A stretch of DNA of 29,935 bases from positions 4,611 through 34,545 of the forward strand of contig DAHU01000042.1 in NCBI GenBank assembly GCA_002495945.1, in the 5' to 3' direction. Shown piece after piece: positions 16,588 to 23,942 of the stretch. The stretch comes from Euryarchaeota archaeon UBA13 (lineage in GTDB: Archaea > Thermoplasmatota > Poseidoniia > Poseidoniales > Poseidoniaceae). The translations under genes and the position numbers were made by a program. The notes beneath the pieces were generated by a model that ran no database searches, was not told the origin of the DNA, and saw only the letters and a list, made by a program, of their open reading frames with translations. Each line of letters begins with the position of its first letter. Position 1 is the first letter of the stretch.

Positions 16588-17796
16588 ATGACTGGTTGGG
16601 CCTCTACCCTCACAATTGCGGGCAGCGACCACGACTGGCCGTCCAAATTAAAAGAAATGCTGAGCCAAAAACAGTGGAGTAGCAATCTATCCAAGATTGT
16701 TGAGAAATTAAAAAATGGCACCAGACTTTCTATAGCTGATGGTCACGAATTATATCAGCATAAAAACCTGTACGAAATTGGCCAACTGGCTAATATGGTG
16801 AAGTTATCAAGGTATGGTAAACACGTATTTTTTAATTCCAACGTTCATATTAATCAAACCAATATTTGTGTGTTAGCATGTAAATTCTGTGCCTTCCGCC
16901 GTAGTAAGCGACAGGCTGATGCTTACGAATTATCTATCGATGGCTATCTTGAGGAAATGGACAAGTATTCTGACATTGTTGACGAGGTACACTCAGTTGG
17001 CGGACTTCATCCGGATTGGAATGTTGAGCACTATGAAGGATTAATCAAAGCCGCCAAAAGGAAGTATCCAGAAATCGCTATGAAAGCCCTAACCGCAGTA
17101 GAAATCAAGCATCTTTCTTTACAGAGTGGTATATCATTCCATGAAACGCTGTCCCGGCTTAAATCTGCTGGATTAGATTCCCTGCCCGGCGGTGGCGCCG
17201 AAATCTTGAATGATGAGGTTAGAGAAATTATCTGCAAGGGCAAAGAAAGTTCAGATGAGTATCTTGAAATTCATCGTCAAGCACATTCTTTGGGAATGCC
17301 ATCGAATTGTACAATGTTGTTCGGCACGATTGAAAGTATTGGTGACCGGTTACTTCACATGGATAAATTAAGACAGTTGGCGGACGAACATAATTTGTTT
17401 CAATGTTTCGTACCTTATCCATTCTTGCCTGATTCAACCCGACTACCAGAGGCACAACTGGCAACTTCTAATGAAGTCCTGCGGACAATTGCAGTATCAA
17501 GATTGATGTTAGACTCCATTCCGCATATCAAAGCATACCGAATGAACATTGGTGATGAGATTGCGGAACTTGCCCTTAATTTTGGAGCAGACGATATCGA
17601 TGGTACTGTTAGACAAGAATCAATAATGCATCTTGCTGGAGCCAATTCAAGCCTTAATTATGATATTTATCAAATGGCCAAACTGGTTAATGATGCCGGA
17701 TTTATTCCCATCAAACGAAACACAACCTACACAAGATTTAGTCCGGTAAAGGTAGAGCCACCGAAACGAGTTCGAAGATTGAATGTTATTGCATGA
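16588..17796 (+). CDS. mqnE: Aminofutalosine synthase (radical SAM), MqnE
   Basis: This 402-residue radical SAM enzyme belongs to the MqnE/MqnC/CofH group. The cluster motif is CVLACKFC (Cys94, Cys98, Cys101), preceded by FFNSNVHINQTNI, the usual context in MqnE. VHSVGGLHPDWNVEHYEGLI, AMKALTAVEIKHL and LPGGGAEILNDEVRE are also characteristic. MqnE joins 3-(1-carboxyvinyl)oxybenzoate to SAM to make aminofutalosine, the second step of the futalosine menaquinone pathway. CofH (F420 synthesis) is the main alternative. The gene for MqnA follows after nine bases and mqnD is nearby, which argues for MqnE. The N-terminus is about 30 residues longer than I expect. A TATA-like box fits the first ATG, though an internal ATG at codon 24 is possible. 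Confidence 0.9.
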   Translation: MTGWASTLTIAGSDHDWPSKLKEMLSQKQWSSNLSKIVEKLKNGTRLSIADGHELYQHKNLYEIGQLANMVKLSRYGKHVFFNSNVHINQTNICVLACKFCAFRRSKRQADAYELSIDGYLEEMDKYSDIVDEVHSVGGLHPDWNVEHYEGLIKAAKRKYPEIAMKALTAVEIKHLSLQSGISFHETLSRLKSAGLDSLPGGGAEILNDEVREIICKGKESSDEYLEIHRQAHSLGMPSNCTMLFGTIESIGDRLLHMDKLRQLADEHNLFQCFVPYPFLPDSTRLPEAQLATSNEVLRTIAVSRLMLDSIPHIKAYRMNIGDEIAELALNFGADDIDGTVRQESIMHLAGANSSLNYDIYQMAKLVNDAGFIPIKRNTTYTRFSPVKVEPPKRVRRLNVIA

Positions 17797-17801
17797 GGTG
17801 A
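17795..17801 (+). promoter_or_regulatory. Shine-Dalgarno supporting the mqnA GTG start
   Basis: GAGGTGA lies four bases before the GTG at 17806 and overlaps the mqnE stop codon. It is a near-perfect match to the archaeal anti-Shine-Dalgarno (GGAGGTGATC consensus) and fixes the non-ATG start. Confidence 0.75.
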
Positions 17802-17805
17802 AGGC

Positions 17806-18636
17806 GTGGTTGTAAAAAGTCCCAGTTTAGAAAAAAGTCGATTTTCATCTTGGAAGAACACAATAGGGCGTGTCGCTTTCATGAATTGTGATCCATTATT
17901 CCTAAAATTGAGTCCTGATTGGAATGTCTTGGCTGCCCCGCCTTCATGGCTTACTGGGCATCTCTTACGCAGGGACTGTATAATTGCGCCAATTCCTGCG
18001 GCAGATTATGCTCGAAACTCCAATGAGTTAATTCTACTCCCAAACCTTGGCATATGTTCCAAAGGAGAAGTTGGCAGTGTATTGGTATTTGGCTCATTAC
18101 CAATCAATGAAATGAAGTCAATTTCCCTGCCGTCGGATTCTTCATCCTCAGTAGCTCTGCTGAAGTACATCTTGAAACAAAGAGGCTTGAGTCCAAAATT
18201 GACTGTAATGGGGCCAGATATTGACATGATGCTCGCCAAATCTGATGGCGCTTTAATCATCGGAGATAGAGCCCTAGATGCATCAAGAAAGTATCCTGAT
18301 AAGGTTCGATTGGACTTAGGTCTGGAGTGGCAAAAAATTACCGGGAAGCCAATGGTTTTCGGAGTATTCGCTGCGCGCAAAGACACCAATAAGAATAGTA
18401 TAAAATTAGCATATGAATCTCTATTGGAACAATTGGTCGAGTTTGAGCGAAATATCGCTAGAAGGCAATCTATTGTTGATTTATCCGCCAAACACTCTGG
18501 GCTTCCACCTGAAAGACTAGACCAATATTTTAGTGAAGTCTTCAATCGACTAGATGATGATCACATACTCGGATTAAGCCAATTCCTGCAAGATGCATGC
18601 GGATTAGAAAACGGTGCAGAGTACCTTGAACTCTAA
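17806..18636 (+). CDS. mqnA: Chorismate dehydratase MqnA
   Basis: A 276-residue protein of the MqnA/MqnD periplasmic-binding-like fold. The N-terminal strand IGRVAFMNCDPLF aligns with the family pattern of a short strand followed by N-x-x-P-L. It continues with APIPAADYARNS, GSVLVFGSLPINEM, GDRALDA and WQKITGKPMVFGVFAARKD. The last is the family signature in which a Trp lies before the substrate-pocket strand. MqnA dehydrates chorismate to 3-(1-carboxyvinyl)oxybenzoate, the first committed step of futalosine-dependent menaquinone synthesis. The GTG start is supported by a strong Shine-Dalgarno. Its TAA overlaps by three bases the TAG of the convergent surface-protein gene. Confidence 0.88.
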   Translation: MVVKSPSLEKSRFSSWKNTIGRVAFMNCDPLFLKLSPDWNVLAAPPSWLTGHLLRRDCIIAPIPAADYARNSNELILLPNLGICSKGEVGSVLVFGSLPINEMKSISLPSDSSSSVALLKYILKQRGLSPKLTVMGPDIDMMLAKSDGALIIGDRALDASRKYPDKVRLDLGLEWQKITGKPMVFGVFAARKDTNKNSIKLAYESLLEQLVEFERNIARRQSIVDLSAKHSGLPPERLDQYFSEVFNRLDDDHILGLSQFLQDACGLENGAEYLEL

Positions 18637-20876
18637 TCTTCTTTTCTGGTAGTTCTTACCTTTCGCACCTTTTTCACAGGTGTCCCTTGATTAGCAGTGG
18701 TTTTCTTGACGGTTTTCTTTCGAATGACCTTTTCGCCTGGGATATCCAATTTACCATCCAAGCGCTTGCGTTTTGTAGTCATAATCGGCCCTTGTGTCGT
18801 TCTTTGAATTCTTCCTGAACGGCGTCTAATCTCTTTTTTGTCTTGTGCGGTTAAGTCGTCATCTAAGGTGAATGCTCTTCTATCAGTCGGACGTTCTTCG
18901 TTTGGAATAGATTCGGTATGGATTGGCTCATCATCGACAGCAATATTGGTGTAATTGTTGTCAACAATTGGTTCTGGTTTGGTGTATTCTTCCTCAAATT
19001 CGTAGTCCTCATGTGCTTGCTCGGTATCGTCATCTTCCTCAGTATCATTTTCAAAATCTTCATCATTTAGAATTACTGAGTTTAGATTTTTTCTCCTAAT
19101 CAGGGCCCAAACTGTCAATATTGTTGATATTGATAGTATAACTATGACCGATATATTGTCTGTGATCATATCTAATGCAGAGTTGATTTGAGAATCCCCT
19201 TTTTCTGCTGCACTAAAATTTAGAATAGATTGCTCAGCATCATCAGAAATCCACCACAGGGTTAGTAATGATTCATCCTCTAATGTTTTCTGATTAATCA
19301 AAATTGGATGATTTTCAACAATATGAGTTATCGAGGATTCAACAACTGAAATCTGGTCTGTAAGGTACACTTCCAGAGGTATAGTCACATTTGGTGCAAC
19401 ATCGAATGTTGTTTTAAAGCTAAATTTTAGTTGTTCTTTATCAAATGTTTTGGTGAAGGATAGTCCGGATAGAATCTCACATTGAGTTGTTCCATTATTC
19501 ACTTGTCCGATTGATAGTTCTATACTACTCCTTAATTTTTGGATGTAATCATTCTTGTCCATGTTGTTACAAATAGCATTCTCTAACATATTGGTTTCTT
19601 CATAACTTATCCTTTGGTCTGAAATAATTCCTCTTCTAGTTAAATTTCTAAAAGTATAGGTGTCTTCCTGAGACATGGTGTAAATATCCTCAATTATCAG
19701 TGTATTGCCGGAAATCTCCACCACCATAGACCTAATTGTTTGAAGGTCGGGATCTCTACTACAAACAGTAGAATTTAGACAGTTAAAATCCCAGTCGTCT
19801 TGGAATGAATCGCCATCGTCATCCAAGTCGAGAGTATCTGGTATCTTATCACCATCTAAATCCGAACCCATGACACCGTATCCTTCCGGATAAGATGGCG
19901 TCCCGTAAATGGCGATATGATTTGAGTCCGTTGCAATATAGATTTTATCAACCATACCATTGTCTTCGAAAATGGAAAAATCTAGTGATTTATGCATTAA
20001 TTTAGTAGTGTGTATTTGAGCGAATGTCGAACCGTCTAGGGCTATTAGCTCAGGGGTGGAATCAGATTCAAGAACATACAGAATGTCTTCGGTAATGGAC
20101 CAAATCAAATCGTGATTTTGATTCAAATCAATGGATTGGAGTAGTGTTCCCCCTGTTGTGTAGGAGAATATATTTCCCGTAACTGTCGAAATTCCGAGTT
20201 TAGCATCAAGTGCGCTGAAATCACATCCGACGACCTCTTCTTCGACATCGATGGTAAAACTCAATGCGTCACCGGATGCATCCCATAATTGGACGATACC
20301 ACTTTCATCCCCCGTTACATAATACTGGTTGGTTCTCGAAAATCCGACGCATGTGACATCTGATGTGTGTGCTCCATTCAAACTAATTGTTTTGGCCATG
20401 GTGGTCGAGTTGTATATTTGCGCACCATTATTCATATTTGGTGCTATAATTCTCGAGCCATCGGAAGACCAGTCAACATTGCCTGGGCGATTATTTGCCC
20501 TTGCCTGTTCGGGTTTTATTGTGAGACTGTTTACATCTATTACCACTAAGGAATCGGGAATTGCCTCATTTGCCGTTAGACTAGCAGCAATATAGTTTCC
20601 ATTTGGTGAAAATTCTATGTCATATACCTCTCTTCCGAGATTGAATTTTTCGATTAATTCCATTGTCGAGGAATCGTGTAATTCAATGTATTTACTGTAG
20701 GAACTGGCAATAATTGTTTGATTTGGGTTTACTGTGACAGAATTGGTGTAAGCATCTGATTTGTTTATTGTAGTAGAATCAATAAAATTCATGCCTGATG
20801 AAGAAGCACTGGCCACTGGCGCAAGTAGTATTACAACTGCGACAACAAACATGCTGACGATTCTCTTACTGGGCAT
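18633..20876 (-). CDS. Surface WD40-like beta-propeller protein with membrane anchor and charged cytoplasmic tail
   Basis: A 747-residue type I-like membrane protein of unknown role. The signal peptide is at about 1-25 (MFVVAVVILLAPVASA). WD40-type blades cover about 40-325, for example DIEFSPNGNYIAASL, NVDWSSDGSRIIAPN and TCVGFSRTNQYYVTGDESG followed by VQLWD. An acidic Ca-type segment (SDLDGDKIPDTLDLDDDGDS) is at 338-357. A second extracellular domain of about 200 residues with several Cys and N-glycosylation sequons follows. A membrane helix lies at about 575-593. The cytoplasmic tail is first very acidic (NDTEEDDDTEQ), then very basic (KRKRLDGKLD, KKVRKVRTTRKE). It is convergent with mqnA and divergent from mqnD. 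The tail charge pattern suggests contact with nucleic acid or other cytoplasmic partners, but that is inference. Confidence 0.8.
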   Translation of the reverse strand: MPSKRIVSMFVVAVVILLAPVASASSSGMNFIDSTTINKSDAYTNSVTVNPNQTIIASSYSKYIELHDSSTMELIEKFNLGREVYDIEFSPNGNYIAASLTANEAIPDSLVVIDVNSLTIKPEQARANNRPGNVDWSSDGSRIIAPNMNNGAQIYNSTTMAKTISLNGAHTSDVTCVGFSRTNQYYVTGDESGIVQLWDASGDALSFTIDVEEEVVGCDFSALDAKLGISTVTGNIFSYTTGGTLLQSIDLNQNHDLIWSITEDILYVLESDSTPELIALDGSTFAQIHTTKLMHKSLDFSIFEDNGMVDKIYIATDSNHIAIYGTPSYPEGYGVMGSDLDGDKIPDTLDLDDDGDSFQDDWDFNCLNSTVCSRDPDLQTIRSMVVEISGNTLIIEDIYTMSQEDTYTFRNLTRRGIISDQRISYEETNMLENAICNNMDKNDYIQKLRSSIELSIGQVNNGTTQCEILSGLSFTKTFDKEQLKFSFKTTFDVAPNVTIPLEVYLTDQISVVESSITHIVENHPILINQKTLEDESLLTLWWISDDAEQSILNFSAAEKGDSQINSALDMITDNISVIVILSISTILTVWALIRRKNLNSVILNDEDFENDTEEDDDTEQAHEDYEFEEEYTKPEPIVDNNYTNIAVDDEPIHTESIPNEERPTDRRAFTLDDDLTAQDKKEIRRRSGRIQRTTQGPIMTTKRKRLDGKLDIPGEKVIRKKTVKKTTANQGTPVKKVRKVRTTRKED

Positions 20877-21007
20877 TGGTATTCGCTACTTGGTTGGTTT
20901 GGAACTACTTGAACATATACCCGAATCAGTAAAAAATACTGCTAATTGATTTGCATTTGCTAAAAATCGAACGGATGGTTCTTGAAGGTCATTAATTTGG
21001 GATAATC

Positions 21008-21889
21008 ATGGCCACTCAATTGGAGCAAGATGAAAGCGGCAACTATGTTATTAGAATCGGGCACTCTCCTGACCCAGACGATGCTTTCATGTTTCACGCA
21101 ATGACCAATAACAAATTCCCTACTCCGGGATATCACTTTGTCCATGAACTTCAGGATATTGAAACATTAAATCATCGGGCCATGAATCAAGAATTGGAAG
21201 TTTCTGCGGTTTCCATCCATGCCTTTCCTGATATTGCAGAACACTACAGTCTAATGAATTGTGGAGCTTCTATGGGCGAAGGCTACGGGCCTATGATTGT
21301 CGCCAAAGCAGGCGTTAGTATCGAGCATGCCAAAGAAAACATAATTGCTGTACCAGGTCTAAAAACCAGCGCTTATCTTGGTTTGAGATTAGCTTGGGGA
21401 GATGTAACAGTCGAAGTAGTGCCGTTTGATGAAATAATTCCAAGAATTCTCGACGGCAGTTACCTAAGCGGATTGATAATCCATGAGGGCCAGTTAACAT
21501 ATGTCGACTATGATTTGGATGTATTGATTGATATAGGCAAATGGTGGAATAATAAAACCGACAATTTTCCAATGCCATTAGGAGGCAATGTTGTCCGTAA
21601 GGACCTTGGCGATAAAATGATGGAAGATATTACCCGATATACCAAAATGAGTATTGAATACGCGATTGAAAACCCCGATGAAGCGCTCGAGTTTGCTAAG
21701 AAATGGGGCAGAGGAATAGACGATGTTACAAACCGCAAATTCGTAACCATGTATGTAAATGACAGAACCATCGATTATCGTGAAGACGGTAGGGCATCAA
21801 TTAGACAATTTATTTCCGAAGGTCAAGAAATAGGACTTATTGATTCAAGTTTTGACGTTACGTCTATCAAATTTATCGGGGCAGTGTAA
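21008..21889 (+). CDS. mqnD: 1,4-dihydroxy-6-naphthoate synthase MqnD-like
   Basis: A 293-residue MqnA/MqnD-family protein. Its N-terminal IGHSPDPDDAFMFHAM corresponds to the SPCPNDTF or SPDPDDAF motif of MqnD-type proteins. LQDIETLNHRAM, MGEGYGPMIVAK, AVPGLKTSAYLGLRL, SGLIIHEGQLTYVDYDLDVL and DIGKWWNNKTDNFPMPLGGN align by eye with MqnD through the whole protein. MqnD converts cyclic de-hypoxanthine futalosine to 1,4-dihydroxy-6-naphthoate. The next gene starts within its stop codon (TAATG), so the two are translationally coupled. It is separated from mqnE-mqnA by the opposite-strand surface-protein gene. Futalosine hydrolase and MqnC are not in this window. Confidence 0.88.
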   Translation: MATQLEQDESGNYVIRIGHSPDPDDAFMFHAMTNNKFPTPGYHFVHELQDIETLNHRAMNQELEVSAVSIHAFPDIAEHYSLMNCGASMGEGYGPMIVAKAGVSIEHAKENIIAVPGLKTSAYLGLRLAWGDVTVEVVPFDEIIPRILDGSYLSGLIIHEGQLTYVDYDLDVLIDIGKWWNNKTDNFPMPLGGNVVRKDLGDKMMEDITRYTKMSIEYAIENPDEALEFAKKWGRGIDDVTNRKFVTMYVNDRTIDYREDGRASIRQFISEGQEIGLIDSSFDVTSIKFIGAV

Positions 21890-22368
21890 TGACAAATAAA
21901 CCAAAACTCAGTCAGTACGGTTCAGTCGATCCTGCACCGCCTTTGGTAGATGGCGAAGTTAGTGATTGGGAAAAATCCCTCACCGATAACGACACTCCGA
22001 TGTTCCAACGCATGAGGAATGTTTTCTCGCTAAGGAACAAAGGGACTGATAGTGCTTGCTTAGCGCTTTGCTCTGGATTTAAATCAGAAAGTGCACTCCT
22101 TCGACACGAGGTCGCATATGTCCTCGGTCAGATGCAAAATGAAGTCGCCATACCTACTTTGATAAGGGTATTAGGCGATGAGTCAGAACATGTAATGGTA
22201 AGACACGAAGCTGCAGAGGCACTTGGGGCAATCGGCGATTATGAAGTCAAACCAGTGCTAGAAAAATATGTCAACCACCATCTGCCAGAAATTGCAGAAT
22301 CATGTGAAGTAGCCATCGATTTACTAGACTGGTGTAAGAGTAAAGAATACCATGAAGTAGATTGTTAG
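21889..22368 (+). CDS. HEAT-repeat protein resembling one lobe of deoxyhypusine hydroxylase
   Basis: A 159-residue HEAT-repeat protein. MFQRMRNVFSLRNKGT is followed by SALLRHEVAYVLGQMQ, AIPTLIRVLGDESEH, MVRHEAAEALGAIGD and ESCEVAIDLLDW, the order and wording of one lobe of eukaryotic deoxyhypusine hydroxylase (DOHH). The two His-Glu pairs, His73-Glu74 and His106-Glu107, are 33 residues apart. By recall, the two pairs within each lobe of human DOHH, which ligate the di-iron centre, have the same spacing. The full enzyme has two lobes and four pairs in about 300 residues; the second lobe is missing here. A homodimer could rebuild the site. It could instead be a HEAT adaptor that kept the motif. 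Its ATG overlaps the mqnD stop. Confidence 0.8.
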   Translation: MTNKPKLSQYGSVDPAPPLVDGEVSDWEKSLTDNDTPMFQRMRNVFSLRNKGTDSACLALCSGFKSESALLRHEVAYVLGQMQNEVAIPTLIRVLGDESEHVMVRHEAAEALGAIGDYEVKPVLEKYVNHHLPEIAESCEVAIDLLDWCKSKEYHEVDC

Positions 22369-22412
22369 ACAAATTCAATAACTACTGAGTATACGAGAGG
22401 ATAGGGAGAAAA

Positions 22413-22622
22413 ATGCCGCACGAAAATGTCCAACTAGCACAAGCGCCCAATGGCGAGATTGGTCCACGATGCAAAAAATGTGGGATTCGTATGACGTTCG
22501 GTGCGGCAATGGTAATCAACAAAAATTACTACTGTTGGGAATGCTACGTCGAAGAGACCGGTGCTGACTCAGCAACAACGGTCGTTGAAGCAGAGCAAAG
22601 ATTCTGGATGACCAACGAATAA
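22413..22622 (+). CDS. Small zinc-binding protein
   Basis: A 69-residue protein with two knuckles, CKKC (20-23) and CWEC (41-44), 17 residues apart. This is typical of a zinc ribbon or treble-clef fold. The rest is hydrophilic and acidic at the C-terminus. No family was recognised. It lies between the DOHH-like gene and primase PriS on the same strand, with short gaps on both sides, so it is probably co-transcribed. A role in nucleic-acid binding is possible but not shown. Confidence 0.75.
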   Translation: MPHENVQLAQAPNGEIGPRCKKCGIRMTFGAAMVINKNYYCWECYVEETGADSATTVVEAEQRFWMTNE

Positions 22623-22645
22623 CCCTCCATATCGGAATTTATGGT

Positions 22646-23857
22646 GTGAAAATGTTTTCAACTGGTTGGGCGCGCTTTGCACATCAGTTCACAAACTATT
22701 ATCGCAACTCAAAATTATGGTCACCCCCACGAACAAGGTTCCGAGAGTGGATGTTTATTCCGTTTGGCAATACACCACCAATACGTCACAAAGCATTCTC
22801 GGATGTAGAGGGAGTTCGCAAATTCATAACGCAAAGGCCGATGCACTCATGTTTCTATTCTACAGCATATTGGCACAAGCCCTATGAATTAAAAATGGTT
22901 GAAAAAGATTGGATTGGGGCCGATTTAATTTTTGATTTAGATGGGGACCATCTTCCGGGTGTTACAGACAGAGACTTTCCCGCAATGTTGGAGGTAATTC
23001 AAGAACAGGCACACACTTTGTGGAATGATTACTTAGAACCTGAATTCGGATTTAGGGAGAAATATTTGCAAGTAACATTTTCCGGACACCGTGGGTTTCA
23101 CTTGCACTACAGAGACCCTTCACTGTTCCAACTTGATTCCGAGGCTAGAAGGGAAATTGTGTCCCATATTCGGGGTGAGGATGTCGACGTTAAGAGTAGC
23201 CTTTCTCGATATCATCTCGGTGATAGGACAGGCTGGTCGGCTAGAATAAATCGTGGTATGGAGGAAATTGTCCAAAAATTACAGTCAATCGCTAGAAAAG
23301 AAAAAGGCTATACCGCCAAATTAGAGCAATTGCATGAAGGATTGAAATCTCAAGCAAAACGGGAAAATCGTAGTTCATCAAAAGGGAAAACATCGATTCA
23401 AAATTTGGGAGAATTACTGATTAATGAACAGCGTTCAAGTCGACTTCTTGAGGGAAATTTTGGTGTCTTAGACAGGTATGAGTCATTATTTTTGGACATT
23501 CTCAAAACTGACACTTCTGTTATTTTATCAAATGCAGGTGAAGCAGACGAAGTAGTGACAATCGATGTAAGACGCCAAATTAGATGGCCGACATCGTTAC
23601 ATGGAAAATCAGGATTAAAGGTGACAGAATTTCCTTTGAGCAGGCTTGATCCGGACAGCTCGACAGCATTTGATCCATTAAGCGAAACAATTGCTTTACC
23701 CAATGACAAGAAAATTGATGTAATGATGACTCAGGAAGATTGTCGATTTAGATTCTACAACGAAGAATGGGAACCCAATTTGGGGGATGTAATCAACATA
23801 AGCGAGGCTGGTGCAACATTTCTAATACTGAAAGGCTGGGCAAAAGTGACACAATAA
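22646..23857 (+). CDS. priS: DNA primase small (catalytic) subunit PriS
   Basis: The catalytic subunit of the archaeal/eukaryotic primase, which makes primers for replication together with PriL. The metal-binding acidic pair is in LIFDLDGDH (Asp97 and Asp99). The nucleotide-binding SGHRGFHLHY (146-155) and IDVRRQIRWPTSLHGKSG (306-323), with its conserved third carboxylate, complete the active site. The 403-residue length is slightly larger than many archaeal PriS because of a basic linker at about 205-260 (KSQAKRENRSSSKGK). The frame opens with GTG at 22646; an ATG two codons later (22652) is an equally good start. PriL is not in the window. Confidence 0.95.
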   Translation: MKMFSTGWARFAHQFTNYYRNSKLWSPPRTRFREWMFIPFGNTPPIRHKAFSDVEGVRKFITQRPMHSCFYSTAYWHKPYELKMVEKDWIGADLIFDLDGDHLPGVTDRDFPAMLEVIQEQAHTLWNDYLEPEFGFREKYLQVTFSGHRGFHLHYRDPSLFQLDSEARREIVSHIRGEDVDVKSSLSRYHLGDRTGWSARINRGMEEIVQKLQSIARKEKGYTAKLEQLHEGLKSQAKRENRSSSKGKTSIQNLGELLINEQRSSRLLEGNFGVLDRYESLFLDILKTDTSVILSNAGEADEVVTIDVRRQIRWPTSLHGKSGLKVTEFPLSRLDPDSSTAFDPLSETIALPNDKKIDVMMTQEDCRFRFYNEEWEPNLGDVINISEAGATFLILKGWAKVTQ

Positions 23858-23887
23858 TTTTTCATCCCAATGAGTGCTGTTTTGAGG

Positions 23888-23919
23888 TTTTTTTCGGTAA
23901 GGTTGATTACTATTCAACC
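23888..23919 (+). terminator. T-tract and small hairpin after priS
   Basis: A run of seven T (23888-23894) lies 31 bases after the priS stop and fits the T-rich signals at which archaeal polymerase stops. A short inverted repeat follows, GGTTGA (23901-23906) and TCAACC (23914-23919), with a seven-base loop. It could be part of the 5' leader of the next gene. Both are weak signals taken alone. Confidence 0.35.
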
Positions 23920-23932
23920 CTCCACCCGTAAT

Positions 23933-23938
23933 AGGTGA
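23933..23938 (+). promoter_or_regulatory. Shine-Dalgarno of the Pro-rich protein gene
   Basis: AGGTGA lies four bases before the ATG at 23943 and supports that start. An overlapping ATG at 23935 in another frame has no such signal and reads a shadow frame. Confidence 0.6.
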
Positions 23939-23942
23939 GGTC

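Noticed and set aside
21889..22368. Phycobilisome-lyase-type or generic HEAT repeat protein
   Set aside because: The paired His-Glu motifs and the surrounding wording fit deoxyhypusine hydroxylase more closely, although a derived role is left open in the annotation.
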